The notes under the pieces are model-generated. The model did not search any database. It worked only from the letters and a program-made list of their open reading frames with translations, and had not been told where the DNA came from. Shown piece by piece: positions 5,605 through 12,187 of a stretch of 12,785 nt of DNA (positions within the stretch are counted from its first letter, which is position 1; the number at the start of each line of letters is the position of its first letter). Origin of the DNA: a bacterium (lineage in GTDB: Bacteria; UBP18; UBA7526); assembly GCA_018903055.1 (NCBI GenBank), contig JAHIPW010000187.1:1-12785 (forward strand), written 5' to 3'. Both the position numbers and the translations under genes were made by a program.

Positions 5605-6159
5605 GGCTCTCTCCAGATACTCTCCAGTTCTGGTATCTAACTTAACAATATCCCCGGTGTTTATAAATAAAGGAACCTGAATTATAGCACCGGTCTCCAG
5701 GGTAGCCGGTTTTGTGCCCGAAGTTGCCCGATCTCCCTTTAATCCTGATTCAGTACGGGTAACCTTTAAAGAAACGGTAATGGGTAGTTCTACCCCCAGG
5801 ATCCTTCCCTTATGGGTTAAAAGCTCAATCGTGACGTTCTCTTTTAAGAAGCGGATCCCTTCCCCTATCTGGGAGGTATTCAGGTTTACTTGTTCGTAGG
5901 TTTTACTATCCATAAAGACCAGGCTCGTGCCTTCCCGGTAAATGTACTCCATCTTCTTTTTTATTAAATGCGCTGCCTCAAACTTAGTACCTGCCCTGAA
6001 AGTTTTTTCTACAATACTTCCTGTGGCGAGATTCTTGAGTTTGGTGCGCATCACTGCCCCACCCTTGCCCGGCTTATGGTGCTGGAACCAGATAATAAGA
6101 TGAATCTGGCCATCAATGATAATGGCCACCCCGTTTTTAAAATCTTTTGTAGAAAGCAT
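5602..6159 (-). CDS. efp: Translation elongation factor P
   Basis: EF-P binds the ribosome between the P and E sites and relieves stalling at polyproline stretches. The 185-residue product has the full architecture: an N-terminal KOW-like domain starting MLSTKDFKNG, the tip loop HHKPGKGGA with Lys32 at the normally modified position, the central OB domain, and the C-terminal OB domain ending GDIVKLDTRTGEYLERA. I place the start at ATG 6159, not the in-frame GTG at 6168. The ATG gives the usual N-terminus and Lys32, as in Bacillus subtilis EF-P, and has GGTGGAG just upstream, whereas the GTG lies within that ribosome site. A lysine tip is compatible with several modification systems, none of whose genes is here. 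It follows pepP, a common neighbour, but across 275 bases of repeats, so it may have its own promoter. Confidence 0.96.
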   Translation of the reverse strand: MLSTKDFKNGVAIIIDGQIHLIIWFQHHKPGKGGAVMRTKLKNLATGSIVEKTFRAGTKFEAAHLIKKKMEYIYREGTSLVFMDSKTYEQVNLNTSQIGEGIRFLKENVTIELLTHKGRILGVELPITVSLKVTRTESGLKGDRATSGTKPATLETGAIIQVPLFINTGDIVKLDTRTGEYLERA

Positions 6160-6177
6160 CTTCTCCACCCTTTTATT

Positions 6178-6363
6178 AAATTCAAAAATTAAAAGTTAAA
6201 AATCAAAATTTGGAACCACAGATGAACACAGGTAAACACTGTTAAACTAAACCACAGATTAAAAACCACAGAAACCACTGAAGACACTGAATTTATTGGG
6301 AACCACGGATTAGACAGATTTAACAGATTATAAAACCACAGATAAACACAGGTGAACACTGTT
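6178..6363. repeat. Degenerate ACCACAGAT/AACACAGG repeats in the pepP-efp gap
   Basis: A 30-base sequence starting AACCACAGAT occurs at 6214-6243 and again at 6334-6363 with two mismatches. Between the copies are shorter relatives (near 6249, 6264 and 6300). Within the units a loose 10-base period is visible (ccacagatga, acacaggtaa, acactgttaa). The flank at 6178-6210 is A-rich sequence like that in the MFS-efp palindrome. No coding potential was seen. Confidence 0.8.
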
Positions 6364-6372
6364 TGTCAAATT

Positions 6373-6428
6373 TCACCTGCACTTTCTTACTTTCCCACCT
6401 GCCCACTTTCTCATTTTCTCACTTTCTC
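6373..6428. repeat. Seven-copy degenerate 8-bp tandem repeat (ACTTTCTC type)
   Basis: Exact 8-base spacing gives tcacctgc, actttctt, actttccc, acctgccc, actttctc, attttctc, actttctc. The array lies six bases past the pepP stop codon, and an ACTTTCAT remnant includes that stop (6435-6437). Confidence 0.8.
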
Positions 6429-6434
6429 CGACTT

Positions 6435-7502
6435 TCATAGTTCTGGTAACTCTTTTGGAGCGCGTCTACTTAGGACTTTGCATCCTCTCTCAGTGACCAG
6501 AACCATATCTTCAATCCTCATCCCTCCCCATCCAGGAATATAGATTCCCGGCTCTACTGTCAAAACCATTCCTGGCTCAAGAAGAGTGTCGTCCTCTGAT
6601 TTCAGATAAGGTTCTTCATGCACTTCCCTTCCTATTCCATGTCCCAGTCCATGGCCAAAGAACTTTCCGTAACCTTCCTTGGTGATTATATCTCGGGCTA
6701 TCTTATCTACTCGGGCACATTCTATTCCTGGTTTAATCTTCTCTATTGCTTCACTCTGTGCGCGATAAAGAAGGGAATAGATTCTTCTCTGTTTTTCAGT
6801 TGCTCTTTCAAAAACAAAGATGCGCGTAAGATCGGAAGAGTATCCCTGATAAATTGCTCCCCAATCTATCTTGATTAGATCTCCTTTTTTTAGCCTTGCT
6901 GAAGAGGGTTTACTGTGGGGATAAGAAGTTCTTCTGCCAAAGGCCACTATGGGAGGAAAAGCGCTTCCCTCTGCTCCTGCTTTTTTTATTTCGTATTCTA
7001 AAAGGGCGGCAACTTCTCTTTCTTTTATAGAAGCTTTTATTTTCTTTAGCGTTTTAACTAAAGCCTTTTCAGTAATTTCAATTGCCTTCCTGATTAAGCT
7101 AATCTCCCCCTGGTCTTTAAGGCGACGAAGATCTTCTACCAAACCTCGGGTGGGGATTAATCTGATCCCCTTTAGATTTTTAGAAAAGAAACGATGGCGG
7201 GAATAGGATAGATGCTCTGCCTCAAATCCTAATTTTTTAATCTTTGGCTTATTTAGGGCAGGGACTAAGGCCTTGAGAAGTGGGCCTTTTCTTTTTTTTA
7301 TCTGAAAATTGATTACCTTTTTCTTTGCCTCTTCCAGATAGCGAAAATCAGTAAGGAGTATTGCTTTTTTGAAAGTAACCAAGGCAATATCTTCAGAACC
7401 AGCGAAACCACTCAAGTAACCTATATTTATGGGATTGGTTAATAAGAGAGCCGGAATCTTCTCTTTAGCCATCCCCTCTCTCAACCTTACTAATCTCGTC
7501 AT
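6435..7502 (-). CDS. pepP: M24B metallopeptidase, aminopeptidase P / proline dipeptidase family
   Basis: This 355-residue cytosolic peptidase probably releases residues N-terminal to proline. The creatinase-like N-terminal domain is about residues 1-130. The pita-bread catalytic domain carries all five dinuclear metal ligands: D213 (KIDWG), D224 (SSDLTR), H288 (GHGLGHGIG), E317 (VEPGIY) and E331 (RIEDM). The additional active-site histidines are H196 (YPH) and H295 (EVHEEP). Its length is that of the short Gram-positive-type enzymes, shorter than the approximately 440-residue Escherichia coli PepP. The ATG at 7502 overlaps the stop of the upstream glycosyltransferase gene as ATGA, so it is probably co-translated. 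Efp lies downstream, matching a frequent pairing of proline peptidase and polyproline translation factor. Aminopeptidase and dipeptidase activity cannot be separated from sequence. Confidence 0.93.
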   Translation of the reverse strand: MTRLVRLREGMAKEKIPALLLTNPINIGYLSGFAGSEDIALVTFKKAILLTDFRYLEEAKKKVINFQIKKRKGPLLKALVPALNKPKIKKLGFEAEHLSYSRHRFFSKNLKGIRLIPTRGLVEDLRRLKDQGEISLIRKAIEITEKALVKTLKKIKASIKEREVAALLEYEIKKAGAEGSAFPPIVAFGRRTSYPHSKPSSARLKKGDLIKIDWGAIYQGYSSDLTRIFVFERATEKQRRIYSLLYRAQSEAIEKIKPGIECARVDKIARDIITKEGYGKFFGHGLGHGIGREVHEEPYLKSEDDTLLEPGMVLTVEPGIYIPGWGGMRIEDMVLVTERGCKVLSRRAPKELPEL

Positions 7503-8659
7503 TGAAGCCCTTTAGTCCTCGTCAGTTCCTGATAAAGGTCATCGATCTTCTCAACCATTAAATCGATATCAAACTCCGGGAAGACCTTCTCCTTTCCTTT
7601 TTTCCCCATCTTCTTTGCCATTCCGGGATTATCTAGTAGACTGATTATCTTTTCTGCCATACCCCCAATGTCACCTACCGAGATCAAGAATCCATTCACC
7701 CCTTCCTCTACGGCTTCCGAAGCCCCATCTACCTTAGTAGCAACGATGGGCAACTCACTCGCCATGGCTTCTGGAAAGACCCGGGGAAGACCCTCCCAGC
7801 GAGAGGTCAAAGTCAAAACGTCTATAACTTTTAGAATCTGGGGGATATCTTTTCTCCAGCCAGCGAGGATTACCTTCTTCTCTAAATCAAAAGTTTTTAT
7901 TAATCTCTCAATCTCTGGCCTCAATCTCCCATCCCCGATAAGAAGGAATTGAGTTTTAGGTCTCTTCTTTATTACCTGATTAGCCACTTTAACAAAGTCC
8001 AGAGGGGCCTTCTGGGGTTTGAGGCAGGCAATCATAGCTACTACTTTAGTATCTTCCTCAAGGCCCAACTCTTTCTTCTTCTCGGCAACATCCACTTCCA
8101 CATTCTGGAACCGAAAAGGTTTTATTCCGCTTCGGATAAGGGTGTATTTTTCTTTCCTTCCAATTCTATTCTCTATTCCAGTCTCAATATTTGCTCGGGA
8201 GACGGCGATTAATCTATCCGTAATTTTAGCTGTCATCTTCTCTAAGAAGATGAAGAGCCTCTTCTTTAAGAGGCCCTGTTTGGGATAGAAACCCCAGCCA
8301 TGAATGGTATGAGTAATAATCGGTACTCTGGCTAACTTGGCTGCCCCCCTCCCCAAAATCCCGGCCTTTGAGGAATGGGTATGGATGATATCTATCTTCT
8401 CTCTTTTGCAAAAGCGAAATAGCTTAACCAGGGCCATTAGATCTTTTAAGGGACTGATGGGTCGTATGAGTTCGGGAATGAAAAATGCTTCTACATCCTT
8501 CATTCTTTTCGCTTCTTCTACTAATATTCCTTCATCATTGGCTGCCAGGAAAAGGTTATACCTTTTCCGGTCAAGGTTCTTTAGGGTGTAGAGAGTATTC
8601 TCCTGTGCTCCACCCAGTTCTAACTTGGTAATAATATGTAAAATATTTAGTTTTCTCAT
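7499..8659 (-). CDS. GT4-family glycosyltransferase
   Basis: This 386-residue GT-B fold retaining glycosyltransferase probably transfers a sugar from a nucleotide donor to a lipid-linked oligosaccharide at the inner face of the membrane. It has the N-terminal LGGAQ loop (15-19), HTHSSKAGILGR (93-104), VSR (153-155), the domain-linking region ending CLKPQKAPLDF (212-222), LIGDGRLR (240-247) and the donor-site EX7E motif with E289 and E297 (EGLPRVFPEAMA). I start it at ATG 8659 (MRKLNILHI), which has AAAAGG a few bases upstream and fits the family N-terminus. An in-frame start at 8707 would add 16 residues read from repeat-like sequence inside the previous gene. The gap to the epimerase stop is then 16 bases. 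Donor and acceptor sugars are not predictable. Confidence 0.92.
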   Translation of the reverse strand: MRKLNILHIITKLELGGAQENTLYTLKNLDRKRYNLFLAANDEGILVEEAKRMKDVEAFFIPELIRPISPLKDLMALVKLFRFCKREKIDIIHTHSSKAGILGRGAAKLARVPIITHTIHGWGFYPKQGLLKKRLFIFLEKMTAKITDRLIAVSRANIETGIENRIGRKEKYTLIRSGIKPFRFQNVEVDVAEKKKELGLEEDTKVVAMIACLKPQKAPLDFVKVANQVIKKRPKTQFLLIGDGRLRPEIERLIKTFDLEKKVILAGWRKDIPQILKVIDVLTLTSRWEGLPRVFPEAMASELPIVATKVDGASEAVEEGVNGFLISVGDIGGMAEKIISLLDNPGMAKKMGKKGKEKVFPEFDIDLMVEKIDDLYQELTRTKGLQ

Positions 8660-8661
8660 AG

Positions 8662-8705
8662 TACCTTTTGTGCCTTTAAGTTGAATTTTGTGTTTTTGTG
8701 GTTGC
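8662..8705. repeat. Degenerate ACCACAAA/GGCACAAA repeat at the epimerase-GT4 junction
   Basis: On the coding strand the junction reads as loose heptamer-like units (ccacaaa, aacacaa, aattcaa, cttaaag, gcacaaa, agg). It supplies the last epimerase codons (TTKTQNST), its stop, and the Shine-Dalgarno of the next gene. The units are more degenerate than in the other arrays. Confidence 0.5.
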
Positions 8706-9626
8706 AAGCCAGGCTACTTCTTTTTTCAGGCCTTCTCTTAACTTTACCTTGGGCTGATAATCTAATAATCTCTTCGCCTTTGATATATCGGCAAAGGTAT
8801 GAAGCATGTCTCCCTTTTGCTTCTCAATATATCTTACCTTTGCTTTCTTCTTAGTAATCTCTTCTAATATCTTTAGGGTTTCATTTACTGTAACCTGTGC
8901 CCCTCCTCCAATATTTATTATCTCCCCCCCCGCTTCACACTGAGCTGCTTTTATGGTGGCCTCTACAGTATCGGAGACATAGGTAAAGTCCCGGGTCTGA
9001 TTCCCGTCTCCATAGATGGTAATCTCCTCGTTATTTAATATGGCCTTAATGAATCTATGGAGGGCCATATCCGGTCTCTGCCTCGAGCCATATACTGTGA
9101 AGTAGCGCAAAATAATCACGGGCGCTTTATAAGACCTATAATAAAGATAGCCCAGTTTTTCAGAGGCCAATTTGGTAACCCCATAAGGAGATATGGGCCT
9201 TAAGACATTATCCTCCTTCATGGGTAAGGGACTTTCTCCATAGACAGAGGAAGAGGAGGCCAAGACAACTTTCTTTAAGGGTAATCCCTTTGCCTTTTCC
9301 AATAGTCTCTGGGTAACAGTAATATTATTTCTAATGTAGTACTCAAAATTCTTTCCCCAGCTTTTTCTCACCCCAGGCTGGGCCGCTAAATGGAAGAGAT
9401 AATCAATCTCTTCCAAATCTTTTTTCAGGTTTAATTCTAAAAGGTCTCCTTCTTGAAAGGAAAAGCCCTTATCTCCTTTTAGATTCCTTAGGTTGTCTTC
9501 TTTTATCTTTCGGGAGTAGTAGTCAGTAAAGGAGTCGATACCCTTCACTCCCCATCCCAATTTCAACAATCCCTCTGCTAAATGGGAACCAATGAATCCC
9601 GCCACCCCCGTTACTAACGCTTTCAT
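8676..9626 (-). CDS. NAD-dependent UDP-sugar epimerase/dehydratase (extended SDR)
   Basis: This 316-residue Rossmann-fold enzyme acts on a nucleotide sugar. It shows the NAD-binding GVAGFIG at 7-13, an acidic residue ending strand 2 (D31), HLAAQPGVRKSW at 79-90, the catalytic serine region SSSVYG at 125-130, Y148-X3-K152 and the substrate-proximal DFTYVSD. The AAQPGVRxSW block and overall pattern resemble UDP-glucuronate or UDP-glucose 4-epimerases. A decarboxylase-like relative cannot be excluded. The ATG at 9626 is preceded by GGGAGG at a good distance. The normal fold ends near VAWLA, and the last eight residues (TTKTQNST) come from the repeat at the junction with the glycosyltransferase gene. 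It provides an activated sugar for the neighbouring glycosyltransferase. Confidence 0.92.
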   Translation of the reverse strand: MKALVTGVAGFIGSHLAEGLLKLGWGVKGIDSFTDYYSRKIKEDNLRNLKGDKGFSFQEGDLLELNLKKDLEEIDYLFHLAAQPGVRKSWGKNFEYYIRNNITVTQRLLEKAKGLPLKKVVLASSSSVYGESPLPMKEDNVLRPISPYGVTKLASEKLGYLYYRSYKAPVIILRYFTVYGSRQRPDMALHRFIKAILNNEEITIYGDGNQTRDFTYVSDTVEATIKAAQCEAGGEIINIGGGAQVTVNETLKILEEITKKKAKVRYIEKQKGDMLHTFADISKAKRLLDYQPKVKLREGLKKEVAWLATTKTQNST

Positions 9627-9656
9627 AGCTTAACCTCCCAGACGCTGATTTCTTTT

Positions 9657-9688
9657 TACTGCTTACTGCGTGGGTATATTTGACGCAG
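9657..9688. promoter_or_regulatory. Inverted repeat CTGCGT-N11-ACGCAG upstream of the epimerase gene
   Basis: Arms at 9666-9671 and 9683-9688 flank an AT-rich spacer in the 155-base gap before the epimerase. A TACTGCT/TACTGCG heptamer pair (9657-9670) overlaps the left arm. It may be an operator-like site. No terminator U-run follows. Confidence 0.25.
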
Positions 9689-9729
9689 ATACTCAACGCA
9701 CTTTGTTTGCCTTGAGATGTTAGCCGTAG

Positions 9730-9735
9730 ATTATA
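9730..9735 (-). promoter_or_regulatory. TATAAT -10-like box upstream of the epimerase gene
   Basis: On the minus strand a perfect TATAAT lies about 100 bases before the epimerase ATG, but no acceptable -35 sits at 16-18 bases. It would give an internal start for epimerase-GT4-pepP. The evidence is weak. Confidence 0.25.
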
Positions 9736-9754
9736 AATGTTTGATATCAGATTT

Positions 9755-9789
9755 TACTGATCACTGATTACCGATTACTGATTACTGAC
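9755..9789. repeat. Five-copy 7-bp tandem repeat (TACTGAT type)
   Basis: TACTGAT, CACTGAT, TACCGAT, TACTGAT, TACTGAC follow one another at exactly seven bases. The array includes the stop codon of the FAD oxidoreductase (9782-9784), so its final codons run into the repeat. Confidence 0.85.
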
Positions 9790-11092
9790 CATTGAGCTGC
9801 TGGGCCGTTTCTCTACCTTGCTCAATGACGTCTTCCATGGAGAGATACTCCCAAGAGCCGAACCTTCCCATGGAATAGATGTCATTCGCTCTCAAAAATC
9901 TTTGAATGGTGGCTACACTCTCTCTGTGGTTATGGTCATAGAGAGGATAGGCATATCTGATGTCTAAGACAAGTTTTGCCAGAATTTTATCTCGGGAAGT
10001 AATAATACCTGCCTTTATTAAATCCTTTATTACTCTTCTTGTTATCCCTTTCCTATCAAGTGGTTTATCTTTAGAATAGGAAACCTCGGTATAGATAGAA
10101 CTCGTCCCCCGGGGAGCAAGATAAGAAGAGAAATTAGAGTTAAAACCCACCCGATAGAAAGTAAACTCTTTCTCCGGGAAATAAATCCAGTGCTTGTCTG
10201 ATATTTTCTCTCGTCTAATCCCCAAGTTTAGATTGAAGACTGAAACATATCTTAGGCGCTTAGAAGCCTTGTTAATTTTCTCTGGTATTCGGTCGATAAT
10301 TTTTATCAGTTCTGGTAAAGGAATAGTAGATACCAATCTTTGATATTTTTTCTCTTTACCGTTGTTGAATCTAATCTTTTTATCTTTAAGCGAGATTCTG
10401 GTCGCTTCCGAGTTAAGGTCTATCCTTCTAACAAAAGGGAGGAAAGACTTGGGCAGTTCCCCTATCCCCCCCGTTAAAGGATAATAGAAACGAATATTAT
10501 AGCCAAAGTCCTTTTCTTGTCTCCCCCTTGCTCCCGCCAAGGCCTCCTTCAATGTAGGAATAGGAATGAACCTCTTGGTCCATTCTGTGGACATCTCCTC
10601 TATGGGGACGGTCCATAATTTCTCATTGTAGGGGATCATGAAATGCTTAGCATAGCCTCGGCCGAAGTTTCTATAGATCCAGTCCTTAAAGTTAGTTCGG
10701 AGTTTGGAGTTCGGAGTTCGGAGTCGAGAATGTTTTCTGGCTTCTTTGAGGCCATTGATGCATTCTTCTATAACCTCTTCAGGTAATCCATAGATATTGG
10801 CCTGAAAGGGATACTTGGTATAGATTCCTTTGGAATAGATCCAGGCCTTTCGCTTCTGAAGAAAGAGATTCTTTCTTAAAAGTTCTTTAATTAATTTTTT
10901 ATTTTCATTTCTCTTAAGGTGGAGTAAGTGTCCAGTATAGTCGAAAGTAAAGCCGTCTATTTTCTCGCTTCTGCATAATCCTCCTGCCCTGGATTCCTTT
11001 TCAAAGATAGAATAATTTTTATTCAGATAATAGGCGCAAGTTAAGCCACCCAGCCCGGCACCTAGAATAATTATTTCGTTGGATTTTTTCAT
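9782..11092 (-). CDS. FAD-dependent oxidoreductase of the HemY / UDP-galactopyranose mutase type
   Basis: The 436-residue protein opens with an FAD-binding beta-alpha-beta fold: GAGLGG at 11-16 and IFEKESRAGGL at 29-39, where E31 would bind the ribose and GG 37-38 the pyrophosphate. A YAKHFMIPYNEKLW block follows at 147-160. The C-terminal GRFGSWEYLSMEDVIEQG from residue 409 resembles the last FAD contact of the amine oxidase/protoporphyrinogen oxidase clan. Relatives in polysaccharide loci include UDP-galactopyranose mutase and uncharacterised sugar-locus oxidoreductases. I cannot assign a substrate, and the polysaccharide context makes a nucleotide-sugar role likelier than heme synthesis. 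There is no recognisable Shine-Dalgarno before the ATG at 11092, and the gap before it is a heptamer array. Residues 122-133 (SRLRTPNSKLRT) are encoded by an in-frame heptamer repeat. Confidence 0.85.
   Translation of the reverse strand: MKKSNEIIILGAGLGGLTCAYYLNKNYSIFEKESRAGGLCRSEKIDGFTFDYTGHLLHLKRNENKKLIKELLRKNLFLQKRKAWIYSKGIYTKYPFQANIYGLPEEVIEECINGLKEARKHSRLRTPNSKLRTNFKDWIYRNFGRGYAKHFMIPYNEKLWTVPIEEMSTEWTKRFIPIPTLKEALAGARGRQEKDFGYNIRFYYPLTGGIGELPKSFLPFVRRIDLNSEATRISLKDKKIRFNNGKEKKYQRLVSTIPLPELIKIIDRIPEKINKASKRLRYVSVFNLNLGIRREKISDKHWIYFPEKEFTFYRVGFNSNFSSYLAPRGTSSIYTEVSYSKDKPLDRKGITRRVIKDLIKAGIITSRDKILAKLVLDIRYAYPLYDHNHRESVATIQRFLRANDIYSMGRFGSWEYLSMEDVIEQGRETAQQLNGQ
10694..10726. repeat. In-frame 7-bp tandem repeat inside the FAD oxidoreductase gene
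   Basis: AGTTCGG, AGTTTGG, AGTTCGG, AGTTCGG and a partial AGTCG occur at exact 7-base spacing. On the coding strand this gives codons 123-133 (RLRTPNSKLRT). It lies between two predicted helices, LPEEVIEECINGLKEAR and NFKDWIYRNFG, so a loop would carry it. The reading frame is kept although the unit is not a multiple of three. Confidence 0.85.
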
Positions 11093-11105
11093 TTTTAGTT
11101 TTTAC

Positions 11106-11147
11106 TGTAGCCTGCAGCCTGAGGCCTGGAGCTTGAAGCCTGAGGGA
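11106..11147. repeat. Six-copy 7-bp tandem repeat (TGNAGCC type)
   Basis: TGTAGCC, TGCAGCC, TGAGGCC, TGGAGCT, TGAAGCC and TGAGGGA fill 42 bases exactly and end on the base next to the WecA-family stop codon (11148-11150). The unit is the same as in the second half of the thiD2-thiE array, 7.5 kb away. Confidence 0.9.
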
Positions 11148-12173
11148 CTATCCATGTGTCTCTTCTCTCATCTCAATCTGGGCCAATCTATGGCCGATTA
11201 AAAAAGAGAGTAAAATAACTAAACAATAGATAGAAATAGCCCATCTAATCTCTACCAAAGTAACAAGCACTCCAGTAACGGCCAATAGGATACTAATAAG
11301 ATAGATAATTAGAACTGTCTTTTTTCTGCTCAGACCAAGGGCTACTAAGCGGAGTGCAAAGTGGTCATTGCTTGCCCGCAGGATAGAGCGACCTTTCTTT
11401 GTTCGCAGGGCAGTAACCAGGAAGGTATCGTAAATGGGGATCCCCAAGATAAGAATGGGGGCGAAGAGGGCGATTCTATTTACTGCGGTATAACTCGTCC
11501 CGATGGCCAGGGCAGCCATGACAAAACCCAAGAAGAGGCTTCCCGCATCGCCCATATAGATCTTTGCCGGAAATAAGTTGTGTCTCAAGAATCCCAGACA
11601 GGCCCCAGCTAAAGCAACGCAGGCTAAGATGACAAAGGCCTGCTCACCAGGTAAGGCAATGGCAATCAATGCTAATGCGGCAATGAAGGCCACTCCGCTC
11701 GATAGACCATCCATGATATCGATAATGTTGAAAGCATTAGTAATTCCCACTACCCAGAGTATAGTCAAGGGAATGCTTGGCAAGACGGGTAGAAATTTAA
11801 GCCTTACACCAAAAGCGATTAAGAGAATAGCAGCAATAGTTTCTACAAAGAGCTTGGTTTTAGCAGATAGACCTTTTAGATCATCGGCTAAGCCCAGGGC
11901 AATGATTATCGTTCCCCCTAAAAGAATGCCTAGTAATTGCTCTCTCCCTTCCTCGGGGATGTTAAGAAAAAATAATCCGGCTATCACCGGAACCAGAAAG
12001 GCGAGGAAAATGGCCACTCCTCCCAGGTAGGGAACTGGTTCTTTATGTACCTTCACCGGTGCTCGGGGATGGTCCAGAATATCAAACCTAAAGGCCATCC
12101 TCCTCGCCAGAGGAGTCAATAGAAAAACCAAAATCAGTGAAGAAAAGAAGGCGATGAAATAATATTTCAACAT
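11148..12173 (-). CDS. wecA: WecA/TagO-family undecaprenyl-phosphate sugar-1-phosphate transferase
   Basis: This integral membrane enzyme starts polysaccharide chains by moving a HexNAc-1-phosphate, typically GlcNAc-1-P from UDP-GlcNAc, onto undecaprenyl phosphate at the inner membrane face. The 341-residue product has roughly ten or eleven membrane helices and the family motifs KVHKEPVPYLGG (41-52), the metal-linked ADD (96-98), NAFNIIDIMDGL (146-157), RHNLFPAKIYMGDAGS (197-212) and SNDHFALRL (268-276). I choose ATG 12173: GAGGAG sits six bases upstream, and the product begins MLKYYFIAFF, directly at the first helix. An in-frame start at 12215 would overlap asnB and add 14 polar residues. 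WecA and TagO (wall teichoic acid) cannot be told apart here, and MraY is less likely given the surrounding sugar genes. The gap to asnB is 14 bases. Confidence 0.93.
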   Translation of the reverse strand: MLKYYFIAFFSSLILVFLLTPLARRMAFRFDILDHPRAPVKVHKEPVPYLGGVAIFLAFLVPVIAGLFFLNIPEEGREQLLGILLGGTIIIALGLADDLKGLSAKTKLFVETIAAILLIAFGVRLKFLPVLPSIPLTILWVVGITNAFNIIDIMDGLSSGVAFIAALALIAIALPGEQAFVILACVALAGACLGFLRHNLFPAKIYMGDAGSLFLGFVMAALAIGTSYTAVNRIALFAPILILGIPIYDTFLVTALRTKKGRSILRASNDHFALRLVALGLSRKKTVLIIYLISILLAVTGVLVTLVEIRWAISIYCLVILLSFLIGHRLAQIEMREETHG

Positions 12174-12187
12174 ATTTAACTCCTCAA

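Noticed and set aside
6160-6168. GTG at 6168 as the efp start
   Set aside because: It falls inside the ribosome-binding sequence of the ATG at 6159 and would add three residues not usual for EF-P.
6214-6363. The 30-base direct repeats as the ends of an insertion sequence or attachment sites
   Set aside because: Only 90 bases lie between them, these are further repeats with no coding capacity, and there is no target duplication or integrase.
8660-8707. Upstream start at 8707 for the GT4 gene
   Set aside because: The extra 16 residues are repeat-derived and overlap the epimerase, while the family N-terminus begins at MRKLNILHI with its own ribosome site.
9627-9781. A tRNA or small RNA gene in the 155-base gap before the epimerase
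   Set aside because: No cloverleaf or T-loop consensus was seen. The gap holds heptamers, a short inverted repeat and AT-rich sequence.
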